From the NCBI GenBank assembly GCA_937907415.1, contig CALCHY010000365.1:1-14145 (forward strand): a DNA stretch of 14,145 bases. Direction: 5' to 3'. Below the pieces are notes generated by a model. It searched no databases. It had not been told where the DNA came from and worked only from the letters and a program-made list of their open reading frames with translations. Position numbers and translations under genes: made by a program. Every line of letters starts with the position of its first letter. Position 1 is the stretch's first letter. This document shows positions 6,400 to 13,454 of the stretch, piece by piece. Source of the DNA: an uncultured Trueperaceae bacterium (lineage in GTDB: Bacteria; Deinococcota; Deinococci; Deinococcales; Trueperaceae).

Positions 6400-7185
6400 T
6401 TACCCCGCGCGCGGACCGCCTTCGACTCCAACACGCCCGCGGCCGAGCGCCCGGATGGCGTTGTCGACCAACAACGCCAGCAGCGCAACTGGCACGGCCC
6501 CCTCGATCACCATGGCCAGGTTGCTGACAGCCAAGCCAGCGATGATGGGCACGCCTAGCCCGCCTGCGCCGATGAGCGGCGCAACGGTGGCCGTGCCGAT
6601 GGTGTACACGGCGCTCACCCGCACCCCAGCCAGCATCAGGGGGGCCGCCAGCGGTAGCTCTACCTGCGTGAGTCGCTCCCACGGACCCATCCCCATGCCG
6701 CGCGCCGCCTCGAGCGCGTCGGGCGGCACGCCCTCGAGTCCAACGATGGTGTTGCGCGCCACGGGCAGCAGGCCGTAAACGACCAGGGCGATCAGCGTCG
6801 GCCTCAGCCCGAAACCGAACGCCGGCACGGCCAGCGCCAACACGGCCACTGGCGGGAACGTCTGCAGGACGGCAAGCACGTTGTTGGCGAGGGGCAGGAA
6901 CTCGCGCCCACTCGGCCGCGTTAGCCACACTCCTAGGGGCACGCCGATGACGAGCACGACCCCGAGGCTGGCGCCGACGATCGCTACGTGCTGCAGCGCC
7001 AGCTGAAGCAGCGTGGTGCGACCGTAAAGCACGCGCCGCTGCTCTGGGAAGAGCGCCTGTAGCGCTCGCTGCCACCACCCCTCCTGCGCGAACAAGTAGA
7101 ACGCCAACGCTACGAGCACCAGCGCTAACGCTAGTTGCCACGCCGCCCTACTTCGGGCAACCCTGCGGGCCGTTGCAGCCGTCAC
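6400..7185 (-). CDS. Osmoprotectant ABC transporter permease, YehW/OpuC type (short)
   Basis: The 261-residue protein has an N-terminal span (LALALVLVALAFYLF) and the compact BPD transport core of glycine betaine/choline/carnitine permeases: HVAIVGASLGVVLVIGVPLGVW, QTFPPVAVLALAVPAFGFG, RPTLIALVVYGLLPVARNTIVGL. The EAA-like coupling loop is DALEAARGMGMGPWERLTQVELPLAAPLM, and TVAPLIGAGGLGVPI follows, both characteristic of this family. Its GTG start overlaps the stop of the ATPase gene by 4 nt (GTGA), so translation is coupled. It is the last gene of a four-gene operon whose order matches E. coli osmF-yehY-yehX-yehW, with this gene in the yehW position. The two non-identical permeases are expected to form a heterodimer. 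Confidence 0.9.
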   Translation of the reverse strand: MTAATARRVARSRAAWQLALALVLVALAFYLFAQEGWWQRALQALFPEQRRVLYGRTTLLQLALQHVAIVGASLGVVLVIGVPLGVWLTRPSGREFLPLANNVLAVLQTFPPVAVLALAVPAFGFGLRPTLIALVVYGLLPVARNTIVGLEGVPPDALEAARGMGMGPWERLTQVELPLAAPLMLAGVRVSAVYTIGTATVAPLIGAGGLGVPIIAGLAVSNLAMVIEGAVPVALLALLVDNAIRALGRGRVGVEGGPRAG

Positions 7186-8156
7186 GCTTCGTCACCAAGC
7201 GCAACGATGTCGGCTAGGCGCAGCTCGCCTAGCGGTTCGCCCCCTGTGCCAACGACCGCGAGGGTAGTTACGCCGAGCCGCAGGAGCTCCGCGAGCGCCG
7301 TGCGCAGGTCGACGTCGACGCCCACCGTGCCAGCATGCTCCAAGGCGGTCGTTCCCGGACGCACCAGCTCGCCGACCCGCAGGCGCCCCAAACGCTTCAT
7401 GGCTCTCCGCGGCCCGACGAACTTCTCCACGAAAGCGGTGGCCGGCCTGCTCAGTAGTTCCTCAGGCGCCGCGAACTGCTCCACGCCACCGTCCTTCATC
7501 AAGCAGATGCGGTCGGCTAGGCGCACGGCCTCGTCGAGGTCGTGCGTGACGAACACGACCGTCTTGCGCAGACTGCGCTGGAGGTCCTGGAACTCGCCCT
7601 GCAGCCGGTCGCGTGTGATGGGGTCGACGGCGCCGAACGGTTCGTCCATCAGCATGATCGGCGGGTCGGCCGCCAGGGCGCGCGCGACCCCCACGCGCTG
7701 TTGCTCCCCGCCAGAAAGCTCCCGTGGGTAGCGCTCCGCGTAGGAGTTGGGCTCGAGCCCGACGAGCGCGAGCAGCTCTCGCGCCCGCTCGCGCCGCTTG
7801 GCCTTCGACCAGCCGAGAAGCTTTGGGACCACCTCGACGTTCTGTTCGCTAGTCAGGTGCGGGAAGAGTCCGGCGGCCTGGATGACGTAGCCGATCCCGC
7901 GCCTGAGGCTCTGCAGGTCCTGGCGCGCCACGTCGCTGCCGTTCACGTAGATGGTGCCGGAAGTCGGCTCGACGAGGCGGTTGATCATCCGCAACGTCGT
8001 CGTCTTGCCGCAACCGGACGGCCCGAGCAGCACCACGAGTTCGCCTTGCTCGATGCTGATGTTGAGGTCGTCGACGGCCTCGTCAGCGCCGTAGCTCTTG
8101 CTGACGTTCTCGAAGCGGATGGCCGGGCCGCTGACCGGCTGGTCGTCAGCGGCCAC
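7182..8156 (-). CDS. Osmoprotectant ABC transporter ATPase, YehX/OpuCA type, with CBS-like C-terminus
   Basis: The 324-residue product shows every ABC ATPase motif: Walker A GPSGCGKT (45-52), Q-loop GYVIQAAGLFPH (Gln93), signature LSGGEQQR (147-154), Walker B IMLMDEPFGAVD (Asp171, Glu172) and the H-switch His205 in VVFVTHD. After residue about 250 it continues with RLRVGELVRPG and LGVTTLAVVGTGGEPLGELRLADIVAL, which reads like a CBS-type regulatory region, as known in quaternary-amine importers such as OpuA where it senses ionic strength. Only about one CBS motif is well preserved. The GTG start has GGAGGGG a few nt upstream and overlaps the upstream permease gene by 11 nt. It energises import of betaine-like osmolytes in this operon. 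Confidence 0.93.
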   Translation of the reverse strand: MAADDQPVSGPAIRFENVSKSYGADEAVDDLNISIEQGELVVLLGPSGCGKTTTLRMINRLVEPTSGTIYVNGSDVARQDLQSLRRGIGYVIQAAGLFPHLTSEQNVEVVPKLLGWSKAKRRERARELLALVGLEPNSYAERYPRELSGGEQQRVGVARALAADPPIMLMDEPFGAVDPITRDRLQGEFQDLQRSLRKTVVFVTHDLDEAVRLADRICLMKDGGVEQFAAPEELLSRPATAFVEKFVGPRRAMKRLGRLRVGELVRPGTTALEHAGTVGVDVDLRTALAELLRLGVTTLAVVGTGGEPLGELRLADIVALGDEA

Positions 8157-9522
8157 TCTGCCCCTCCTGCCGTAGCGGTCGCGCCGTGAGCAGGGTGCCG
8201 AGGGCGCGCAGGCCGCCGTCTGCGAGGAGCGCGAGGGCGATCACGGGCAAGGCGCCAAGTAGCACGAGGTCTGGCACGACCTGATCGATGCCGCGCTGGA
8301 TGAACACGCCGAGGCCGCCCGCGCCGATGAGGAACGCCACGGTGGTGATGCCGACCACTAGCACGGCGGCGGCCCTGATGCCGGCGACCATCACGGGCAG
8401 CGCCAGCGGCAGCTCGACCCCGGTGAGGAGCTGCCGCCGGCTCATGCCCATGCCGCGTCCGGCCTGCACGGCGGCGGCGGGAACGCCCTGCAGTCCCTCG
8501 TACGTGTTGCGGACGATGGGCAGGAGCGAGTAGAGGATCAGCGCGATCAGCGCGGGCGCCGCTCCGATACCCCTCACCCCAAGAACGCCTAGCGGCGCGG
8601 CTAGCGTCGGCGCGCCAGAGAAGACGGGGGAACCCGCGAGGAAGCTGGACAGAAGGCCCGATACGACGGTCGCGAGGACCGTGACCCATAGGAGCGCGGG
8701 CAGCGCGGCGAGAACGATGATCGGGATCCTCAGCCACGGGGTGCGGGCGCGCCCAAGCAGCGCGAGCGGCAGCAGCAGCAACCCGATGAGGAGCGTGGTT
8801 CCGATGCTGAGCCCCTGCCCCAACCGTGCGAGGAGCGGTAGCAGCAGCCCGAACAGTGCGAGAGACGGCACCGTCTGAAAGAACGCGACGGTTGGCAGCA
8901 ACCACGTCGCTACGCCTGGCCGCCGGTGCGCGGCAACGGCTGCAGGTAGGCCGATGGCCACACCGAAGAGGAGGCTGGTACCGCTCAGTGCTAGGTGCCG
9001 CCCCAGCTCGGCCTTGAAGTCCGCGCCCTGCGCAGCCAGCTCTCGTACCAGGCCGAGGCCTGCCAGCTGGCCGCTGACGACGAGGTAGAGCACGAACGCC
9101 CCAGCTAGCAGGGCCGCGCTGACTACGTGACTCCGGCGGGCGGCAAGGCGCGTGGCGGCGAACCACCCCACGTAACACGCCACCAGCGCAAGCCAGAACC
9201 CCATGCCGAGTGAAACGCGGGCGCTGGCCTGCTGACCCACTGATAGCAGCCTGGAGCCACTGGCGGCGGCGTAGAGCGTGAGCCCCGTCGTAACGGCGGC
9301 GAGAGCCGGCGCGGCGACCAAGAGGCGCGGCCGCAACGCGCTCGCCGCCGCGGCCAGCCACACGAGGGCAAGCAACCACCACAGGCTGCCGTCGAGGCCG
9401 TGAAGCGCGAAGCCTTGACCGTTAACGAGGCGGTTCGGCTTGAGGATGAACCAGGCTGGCAGTTGCGCCGCCAAGCCGAGCCCTGCCGCTAGTAGCAGCA
9501 CGCTCCTGCCGGGAACGCTCAC
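8146..9522 (-). CDS. Osmoprotectant ABC transporter permease, YehY type (long, with extra core segment)
   Basis: The 458-residue protein carries an N-terminal membrane region before the transporter core (spans near 8-25, 47-62, 65-85, 108-125, 135-155), like the long YehY-type permeases; FILKPNRLVNGQG (25-37) fits this type. The core begins at RHLALSGTSLLFGVAIGLP (175-193), with QTVPSLALFGLLLPLL (216-231) and later RGIGAAPALIALILYSLLPIVRNTYEGL (317-344), then the coupling loop AAAVQAGRGMGM and VAFLIGAGGLGVF. Between 236 and 317 lie about 80 residues, including two hydrophobic runs, that shorter relatives lack. The start is GTG at 9522, 18 nt after the binding-protein stop, with no clear Shine-Dalgarno; translation may be coupled. 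It should partner the short permease encoded at the end of the operon. Confidence 0.88.
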   Translation of the reverse strand: MSVPGRSVLLLAAGLGLAAQLPAWFILKPNRLVNGQGFALHGLDGSLWWLLALVWLAAAASALRPRLLVAAPALAAVTTGLTLYAAASGSRLLSVGQQASARVSLGMGFWLALVACYVGWFAATRLAARRSHVVSAALLAGAFVLYLVVSGQLAGLGLVRELAAQGADFKAELGRHLALSGTSLLFGVAIGLPAAVAAHRRPGVATWLLPTVAFFQTVPSLALFGLLLPLLARLGQGLSIGTTLLIGLLLLPLALLGRARTPWLRIPIIVLAALPALLWVTVLATVVSGLLSSFLAGSPVFSGAPTLAAPLGVLGVRGIGAAPALIALILYSLLPIVRNTYEGLQGVPAAAVQAGRGMGMSRRQLLTGVELPLALPVMVAGIRAAAVLVVGITTVAFLIGAGGLGVFIQRGIDQVVPDLVLLGALPVIALALLADGGLRALGTLLTARPLRQEGQSGR

Positions 9523-9540
9523 GCTGCCGTCAGGCGCCGG

Positions 9541-10461
9541 TCATTTCAGGAAACCGGCGCTCACGAGGTAGGCGTGCGCCACGTCGCTAGGGTTCTCGCC
9601 GTTGACGGCCACCTTCCCGTTGAGGTCCTGTAGCACGCTCACATCGAGGCTGGCGAACACGGGGTCGAGGATGCTCCCGAGGTTCGGGTAGGCGCGCGCC
9701 ACCTCGCCGCGCACGATGGGCGCCGGTTGGTAGATGGCCACGGCGCCCTTAGGGTCGGTCAAAGTGACCAGGCCGAGAGCGCTGATGGCGCCGTCCGTGC
9801 CGTATGCCATGGCGGCGTTGACGCCGTCGGTGCCGTTGGCGGCCGCCGTCTCGGTCTGGGTGGTGTTGCCGCCAGCTAACACGACGAGCTGATCGCCTTT
9901 CACCTCGAAGCCGTAGGTCTTCTCGAAGGCGGGTAGGGCGTCTTCTCTATCGACGAACTCCTGGCTGGCAGCCAGCTTGAACGGCTTGCCTGCGTTGATG
10001 TAGGTAGCGAGGTCGGCGACGCTCGTCAGGCCGTTGGCTTCCGCGAGGGCCTTGGGAACGGCAAGCGCCCAGGTGTTGTTGGCGGGTGAGCGGCCAAGCC
10101 AGACGACGTCGTTCTGTTCAGCGTCGAGGCGCTTGACGGTGTCGTACAGTTCCGTCGCGTTCGTGGAGATGTCAGCTGGCAGGTCGGCGTTCGGGAAGAA
10201 CGTGAGGGCGGTGCCTGTGTACTCCGGGTACATGTCGATCTCGCCGGAGAGCAGCGCCTGGCGCACGACGGACGTGGTGCCGAAGCCCGAGCGATCGACG
10301 ACCTGAATGCCGTTGGCCTCCAGCATCAGCTTGATCACCTGCGCAAGTACGGAGCCTTCCGTATCGATCTTGGACCCGATCGTGATGGGCTTCGCGGCGT
10401 CTTGCGCGGCGGCCGTGACCATTCCAGTTAGTAGGGCGAGGATGACAAGGAATCTTCTCAT
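9541..10461 (-). CDS. Osmoprotectant (quaternary amine) substrate-binding protein, OsmF/YehZ/OpuBC type
   Basis: This 306-residue exported protein has a signal peptide (MRRFLVILALLTGMVTAAAQ, cleavage probably after AAA). No lipobox is seen, so it is periplasmic rather than lipid-anchored. The mature start PITIGSKIDTEGSVLAQVIKLMLEANG, followed by GTTSVVRQALLSGEIDMYPEYTGTAL, is diagnostic for the glycine betaine/choline/carnitine binding family. The YPEYTG segment is part of the ligand region. Asn-Thr pairs such as GRSPANNTWAL and GGNTTQTETAAANGTDGV complete the second lobe. An overlapping GTG lies one codon upstream at 10464, but AGGAGG sits 6 nt from the ATG at 10461, so ATG is preferred. It leads the four-gene importer operon. 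Ligand specificity cannot be read confidently; E. coli OsmF is a low-affinity betaine binder (family knowledge). Confidence 0.92.
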   Translation of the reverse strand: MRRFLVILALLTGMVTAAAQDAAKPITIGSKIDTEGSVLAQVIKLMLEANGIQVVDRSGFGTTSVVRQALLSGEIDMYPEYTGTALTFFPNADLPADISTNATELYDTVKRLDAEQNDVVWLGRSPANNTWALAVPKALAEANGLTSVADLATYINAGKPFKLAASQEFVDREDALPAFEKTYGFEVKGDQLVVLAGGNTTQTETAAANGTDGVNAAMAYGTDGAISALGLVTLTDPKGAVAIYQPAPIVRGEVARAYPNLGSILDPVFASLDVSVLQDLNGKVAVNGENPSDVAHAYLVSAGFLK

Positions 10462-10516
10462 CACGAGCCTCCTTCGGTTGTGCTGCCGGGAGTTCGCCGA
10501 CGGGGCACAGGGTAGG

Positions 10517-10528
10517 GTACTCGCTTGC
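10517..10528. promoter_or_regulatory. Leader motif GTACTCGCTTGC upstream of the osmoprotectant operon
   Basis: This 12-bp sequence lies 56 bp before the binding-protein ATG. It matches, apart from one inserted C, the sequence at 11125-11137 in the leader of the neighbouring lipoprotein gene. It may be a shared regulator site or promoter element. Confidence 0.35.
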
Positions 10529-10603
10529 TTCGTGAGTGGCCGTGCTTACGGCACGCTTGGACGACCTCCGCCATGCTCGTCGTCAGCCTGCTCCAGGCGG
10601 CAC

Positions 10604-11083
10604 TTAGTTCTGCTTGGCTAGCTGCAACGTCCCGCGCGTCAAGTTGGCGCACGTCGTGGTGGCCCCCGCCGGCTCGTAGCTACCGCTAACGCTCTCCTGC
10701 GTGCGCGAGAGCGTGAGCTTGTAGGAGCATTCGCCAGCCACGGCCGGGCTCAACACGACGTCGAGCAGGTCGCCATCCTTGCCAACGAACAGTTGGCCCG
10801 TCCAGGCGCCGCCGTCTTGCCGCGCGGCATCTCCGCCCATCACGGTGTGCCACGTGCCCGCGAGGGCGTACTCGTCCTGCTGGAGGGTGACGAGGGCGGT
10901 GCCCGCGCCGTTGGCATCATCGCTGACGGTGCCGCGCCACGTTCCCGTGTAGTCGAAAGCCCCGACCTTCGGCTTCTGGCCGAGACCGCAACTCGTCAGC
11001 AGCAACAGCGCTCCAGCGGTCACGCTCAGCAGGTGCGCTAGGCGCTTGGTGCGGCGCTGCGTGCCTCGTATCGTTCGCGTCAT
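10604..11083 (-). CDS. Small exported lipoprotein of unknown function
   Basis: The 159-residue product has a basic N-terminus, a hydrophobic stretch and a lipobox LLLLTSCG, with Cys32 the expected lipidated residue, so it should be membrane-anchored outside the cytoplasm. The mature part, rich in Gly and Thr, contains repeated short strand patterns: YTGTWRGTV, YALAGTWHTV, GGAWTGQLF, VSGSYEP. These look like a small beta barrel or lipocalin-like sheet, but no named family was recognised. Two further cysteines (in GECSYKL and TTTCANL) could pair. The ATG at 11083 has AGGAGGT a few nt upstream; a start six codons earlier would include the ribosome-binding site in the coding region and is rejected. 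It lies 142 nt upstream of the osmoprotectant operon on the same strand and shares a leader motif with it, so co-regulation is possible. Confidence 0.75.
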   Translation of the reverse strand: MTRTIRGTQRRTKRLAHLLSVTAGALLLLTSCGLGQKPKVGAFDYTGTWRGTVSDDANGAGTALVTLQQDEYALAGTWHTVMGGDAARQDGGAWTGQLFVGKDGDLLDVVLSPAVAGECSYKLTLSRTQESVSGSYEPAGATTTCANLTRGTLQLAKQN

Positions 11084-11101
11084 GACTACCTCCTCGCTCA
11101 A

Positions 11102-11137
11102 GCAAGCGTACAGGTTCGAGGTGAGTACTCCGCTTGC
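11102..11137. promoter_or_regulatory. Inverted GTAC-GCTTGC element in the leader of the lipoprotein gene
   Basis: GCAAGCGTAC (11102-11111) and GTACTCCGCTTGC (11125-11137) face each other as an imperfect inverted repeat with 7-bp outer arms (GCAAGCG/CGCTTGC), 19-54 bp before the lipoprotein start. The second arm recurs upstream of the osmoprotectant operon. It could be an operator or an mRNA leader stem. Confidence 0.4.
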
Positions 11138-11170
11138 CGTCCACCTCGGGCGTCGACGGCGGGAGCACGC

Positions 11171-12454
11171 TCAGAACCGCTCCACCGCCAACGCCCGAAC
11201 GTCGACGCTCGTAGGCTCGCCGGCAGCTAGCTCCCCAACGAGTTTCCCGGTGATCGGCGCGAGGCTGACGCCCATCATCCCGTGGCCGGACGCCACGATC
11301 AGGTTGCGGTGGTGCGTAGACGCGCCGAGGTAAGGCAGTCCGTCCGGCGAGAGCGGCCTGAAGCCGTGCCAGCGCGCGGGCTCCGCGAAATCGTTGGCGG
11401 AGAGGCGCGGGAAGTAGCGCAGGGCCGCCTCGATGATGCCCTGCACGCGCGGTTCGTTGGCGGCCTCGTTGAAACCGCTGAGCTCCATCGTGCCGCCCAC
11501 GCGTAGCTTCTCACCCATGCGCGTGACGGCGACACGCGCCTCCGTGAGGATCGACGGTACGGCGAGGCGTTGCGGAGGCTGCTCGAGGGTGAGGGTGTAG
11601 CCCTTCCCCGGTTGCATCGGCACGTGCATGTCGAGGAGCCGCGCTAGCCGACCCGTCCACGCACCAGCGGCAAGCACGAACACGTCACCGCCGATGGCCT
11701 CTGGCTGCCTCGGTGCCGCGATGTTGACGGCGAGGATGCCGGCAGCGTTGCGGTCGAAACCGATCACGTGCGCGCCGAAGCGGAACTCGACACCGTCCTC
11801 GATCAGCGCCGCCTGCAACGCCAGCATGAGCGCGCCAGGGTCCAGGTGCGCGTCGTCGGGAAAGTGCACCCCACCGACCACGTTCAGCTCGATGTCCGGC
11901 TCGAGGGCCCTCACGCCGGCGGCGTCGAGCACGTTGGCCCTACTGCCCAACGCCCGCGCCATCTCGGCGACGTGCGCCTCCTCGTCCAGGCCCTTCTGCG
12001 TGGCGCACAGCATGGTGAGACCGCGGCGCTCGAAGCCGATGCCGCCGCCCAACTCCGCGTCTAGCTTCACGTACTCGTCGCGGCTGGCGAGGTTGAGCGC
12101 TAGTAGGAGCGGCGAGCTCGACGCCACGTGCCGCGCCGTGCCGGCGCGGTAGAACCGCCACCCCCACGTAAGCAAGTCGGGGGAGAGGCGCGGCTTGACG
12201 TAGAAGGGGCTCTTCGGGTTCGCCATCCACTTGATGCCTTGCAGCACGACGCCGGGCGCGGCGAGCGGCACGAAGTGGCTCGGCACGATCATCCCGGCAT
12301 TGCCGTAAGAGGTGGTGGCGCGCTCCGGCCCCTCCTGGTCGACGACCACGACCTCGAAACCGCGGCGCCGAAGGTGGTGGGCGGACATCAAGCCGATGAT
12401 GCCCGCGCCAACGACTACCGCGCGCCACCCGGTCCCTCCGCCGCCTAGCGTCAC
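11171..12454 (-). CDS. FAD-dependent D-amino-acid oxidoreductase (DadA-like; probable D-hydroxyproline oxidase/dehydrogenase)
   Basis: The 427-residue product begins with a Rossmann FAD-binding motif [13 protein letters not shown] (GAGIIG at 16-21) and ends the first beta-alpha-beta unit with [22 protein letters not shown], the typical DadA/D-amino acid dehydrogenase start. The C-terminal flavin segment [14 protein letters not shown] and [23 protein letters not shown] is also characteristic. Length matches this group (about 410-430). The GTG start overlaps the stop of the upstream epimerase gene by 4 nt (GTGA), so the pair is translationally coupled. A longer open frame to 12679 merely runs back through the epimerase gene. 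Paired with a hydroxyproline epimerase it most likely oxidises D-cis-4-hydroxyproline to the pyrroline carboxylate, as single-subunit HypO-type enzymes do. A broader D-amino acid range is possible. No downstream deaminase or semialdehyde dehydrogenase is present in the window. Confidence 0.88.
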   Translation of the reverse strand: MTLGGGGTGWRAVVVGAGIIGLMSAHHLRRRGFEVVVVDQEGPERATTSYGNAGMIVPSHFVPLAAPGVVLQGIKWMANPKSPFYVKPRLSPDLLTWGWRFYRAGTARHVASSSPLLLALNLASRDEYVKLDAELGGGIGFERRGLTMLCATQKGLDEEAHVAEMARALGSRANVLDAAGVRALEPDIELNVVGGVHFPDDAHLDPGALMLALQAALIEDGVEFRFGAHVIGFDRNAAGILAVNIAAPRQPEAIGGDVFVLAAGAWTGRLARLLDMHVPMQPGKGYTLTLEQPPQRLAVPSILTEARVAVTRMGEKLRVGGTMELSGFNEAANEPRVQGIIEAALRYFPRLSANDFAEPARWHGFRPLSPDGLPYLGASTHHRNLIVASGHGMMGVSLAPITGKLVGELAAGEPTSVDVRALAVERF

Positions 12455-13407
12455 GGGATGCCCCAACCGAACTCGTCCGCTGGGTCTATCAGCAAGGCGC
12501 CTTCCGCCATCACGTGGGCGCGTCCGGTTATGACGGGCAGGACGGCTCCCCCGGACCCGAGGGAGTAGCGCGCCTCGAAGCGACTGCCGATGACGCTTTC
12601 CTGCACCCACGGCGCGCCGGGCGCAAGCAGCCCGTCGGCCGCCAGGCAGGCGAGCTTGGCGCTCGTGCCGGTGCCGCATGGGGAGCGGTCGTACGCCTTG
12701 CCTGGGCAGAGCACGAAGGAGCGCGAGTCTGCGCCGCTTACCCCAGGCACGAAGAGCTCGACGTGATCGATCTCGGCGCCACCAGCGCCAGTGATGCCGG
12801 CGGCGACCAAGGCCTGCTTGAGGGCCCAGGAGAACTCCGTCAACTCCTCGAGGTGGTCCGTGTTCACACTTAGCCCAAGAGCGTCAACGCGGCTGGTGCA
12901 TAGGAAGAACCAGTTGCCGCCCCAGGCGACGTCGCCCGTGACCGTCCGCGGCTCGCCGCGCCACTCGACCTGCAGGTTCACTCCCGCCGCGTGGCGGTAT
13001 GCGGGCACGTTGTGCACGCTCACGCGTCCATCCGCATGCAGTTCGGCGGTGACGTCGCCGACGGGCGTCTCGATCAAGTGGCGGCCACTGCCGAGCTGCC
13101 CCAAGTGCGCGAGCGTGGCGACCAGGCCGATGGTTCCGTGCCCGCACATGCCCAAGTAGCCGACGTTGTTGAAGAAGATGACGCCCGCCGCCGCGTTTGC
13201 ATCAGTTGGCGGGCAGAGGAGGCCGCCGACGAGGACGTCAGAGCCGCGCGGTTCGTTGACGACCGCGCGGCGGAAGCGGTCGTGGTCTGCCTTGAAGCGC
13301 TCGAGGCGTTCAGCGAGCGGACCGCCGCCCAACTCAGGGCCGCCCGCGACAACGAGGCGCGTCGGCTCACCGCCGGTGTGCGAATCGACGAACTGCAGGC
13401 GTTTCAC
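12451..13407 (-). CDS. Proline racemase family: 4-hydroxyproline 2-epimerase
   Basis: The 318-residue cytoplasmic protein has both catalytic cysteines of the family: Cys88 in [14 protein letters not shown] and Cys244 in [14 protein letters not shown]. It therefore fits a two-base racemase/epimerase rather than the trans-3-hydroxyproline dehydratases, where one cysteine is replaced. [14 protein letters not shown] at the N-terminus and [10 protein letters not shown] at 160-169 are typical of 4-hydroxyproline epimerases, which convert trans-4-hydroxy-L-proline to cis-4-hydroxy-D-proline. Length is normal (310-340). The start is GTG at 13407, with GGGGTGAT upstream, a partial anti-Shine-Dalgarno match. 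It is co-transcribed with the D-amino-acid oxidoreductase gene and divergent from a proline-iminopeptidase-like gene 47 bp away. Proline racemase activity is the main alternative, but the oxidoreductase partner argues for hydroxyproline. Confidence 0.9.
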   Translation of the reverse strand: MKRLQFVDSHTGGEPTRLVVAGGPELGGGPLAERLERFKADHDRFRRAVVNEPRGSDVLVGGLLCPPTDANAAAGVIFFNNVGYLGMCGHGTIGLVATLAHLGQLGSGRHLIETPVGDVTAELHADGRVSVHNVPAYRHAAGVNLQVEWRGEPRTVTGDVAWGGNWFFLCTSRVDALGLSVNTDHLEELTEFSWALKQALVAAGITGAGGAEIDHVELFVPGVSGADSRSFVLCPGKAYDRSPCGTGTSAKLACLAADGLLAPGAPWVQESVIGSRFEARYSLGSGGAVLPVITGRAHVMAEGALLIDPADEFGWGIP

Positions 13408-13454
13408 GTGGTCATCACCCCAACTTGACGTAGCTCGGATACCATCGCCTCATC

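Noticed and set aside
6387..6400. AGGC/GCCT mini-hairpin between the convergent HAD and permease stops
   Set aside because: A 4-bp stem in an 11-nt gap is too weak to call a terminator; how these transcripts end is not visible here.
7985..9382. Long minus-strand open frame (about 465 codons) inside the permease and ATPase genes
   Set aside because: It is Arg/Ala/Pro-rich, has no recognisable motif and lies across two well-supported genes with clear family motifs; long shadow frames are expected at this GC content.
10541..10555. CGTGC-TTACG-GCACG hairpin downstream of the lipoprotein gene
   Set aside because: A 5-bp stem without a T-run is too short to call a terminator with confidence.
12455..12679. 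N-terminal extension of the D-amino-acid oxidoreductase
   Set aside because: It reads through the epimerase gene in another frame; the FAD motif starts just after the GTG at 12454, which overlaps the epimerase stop.
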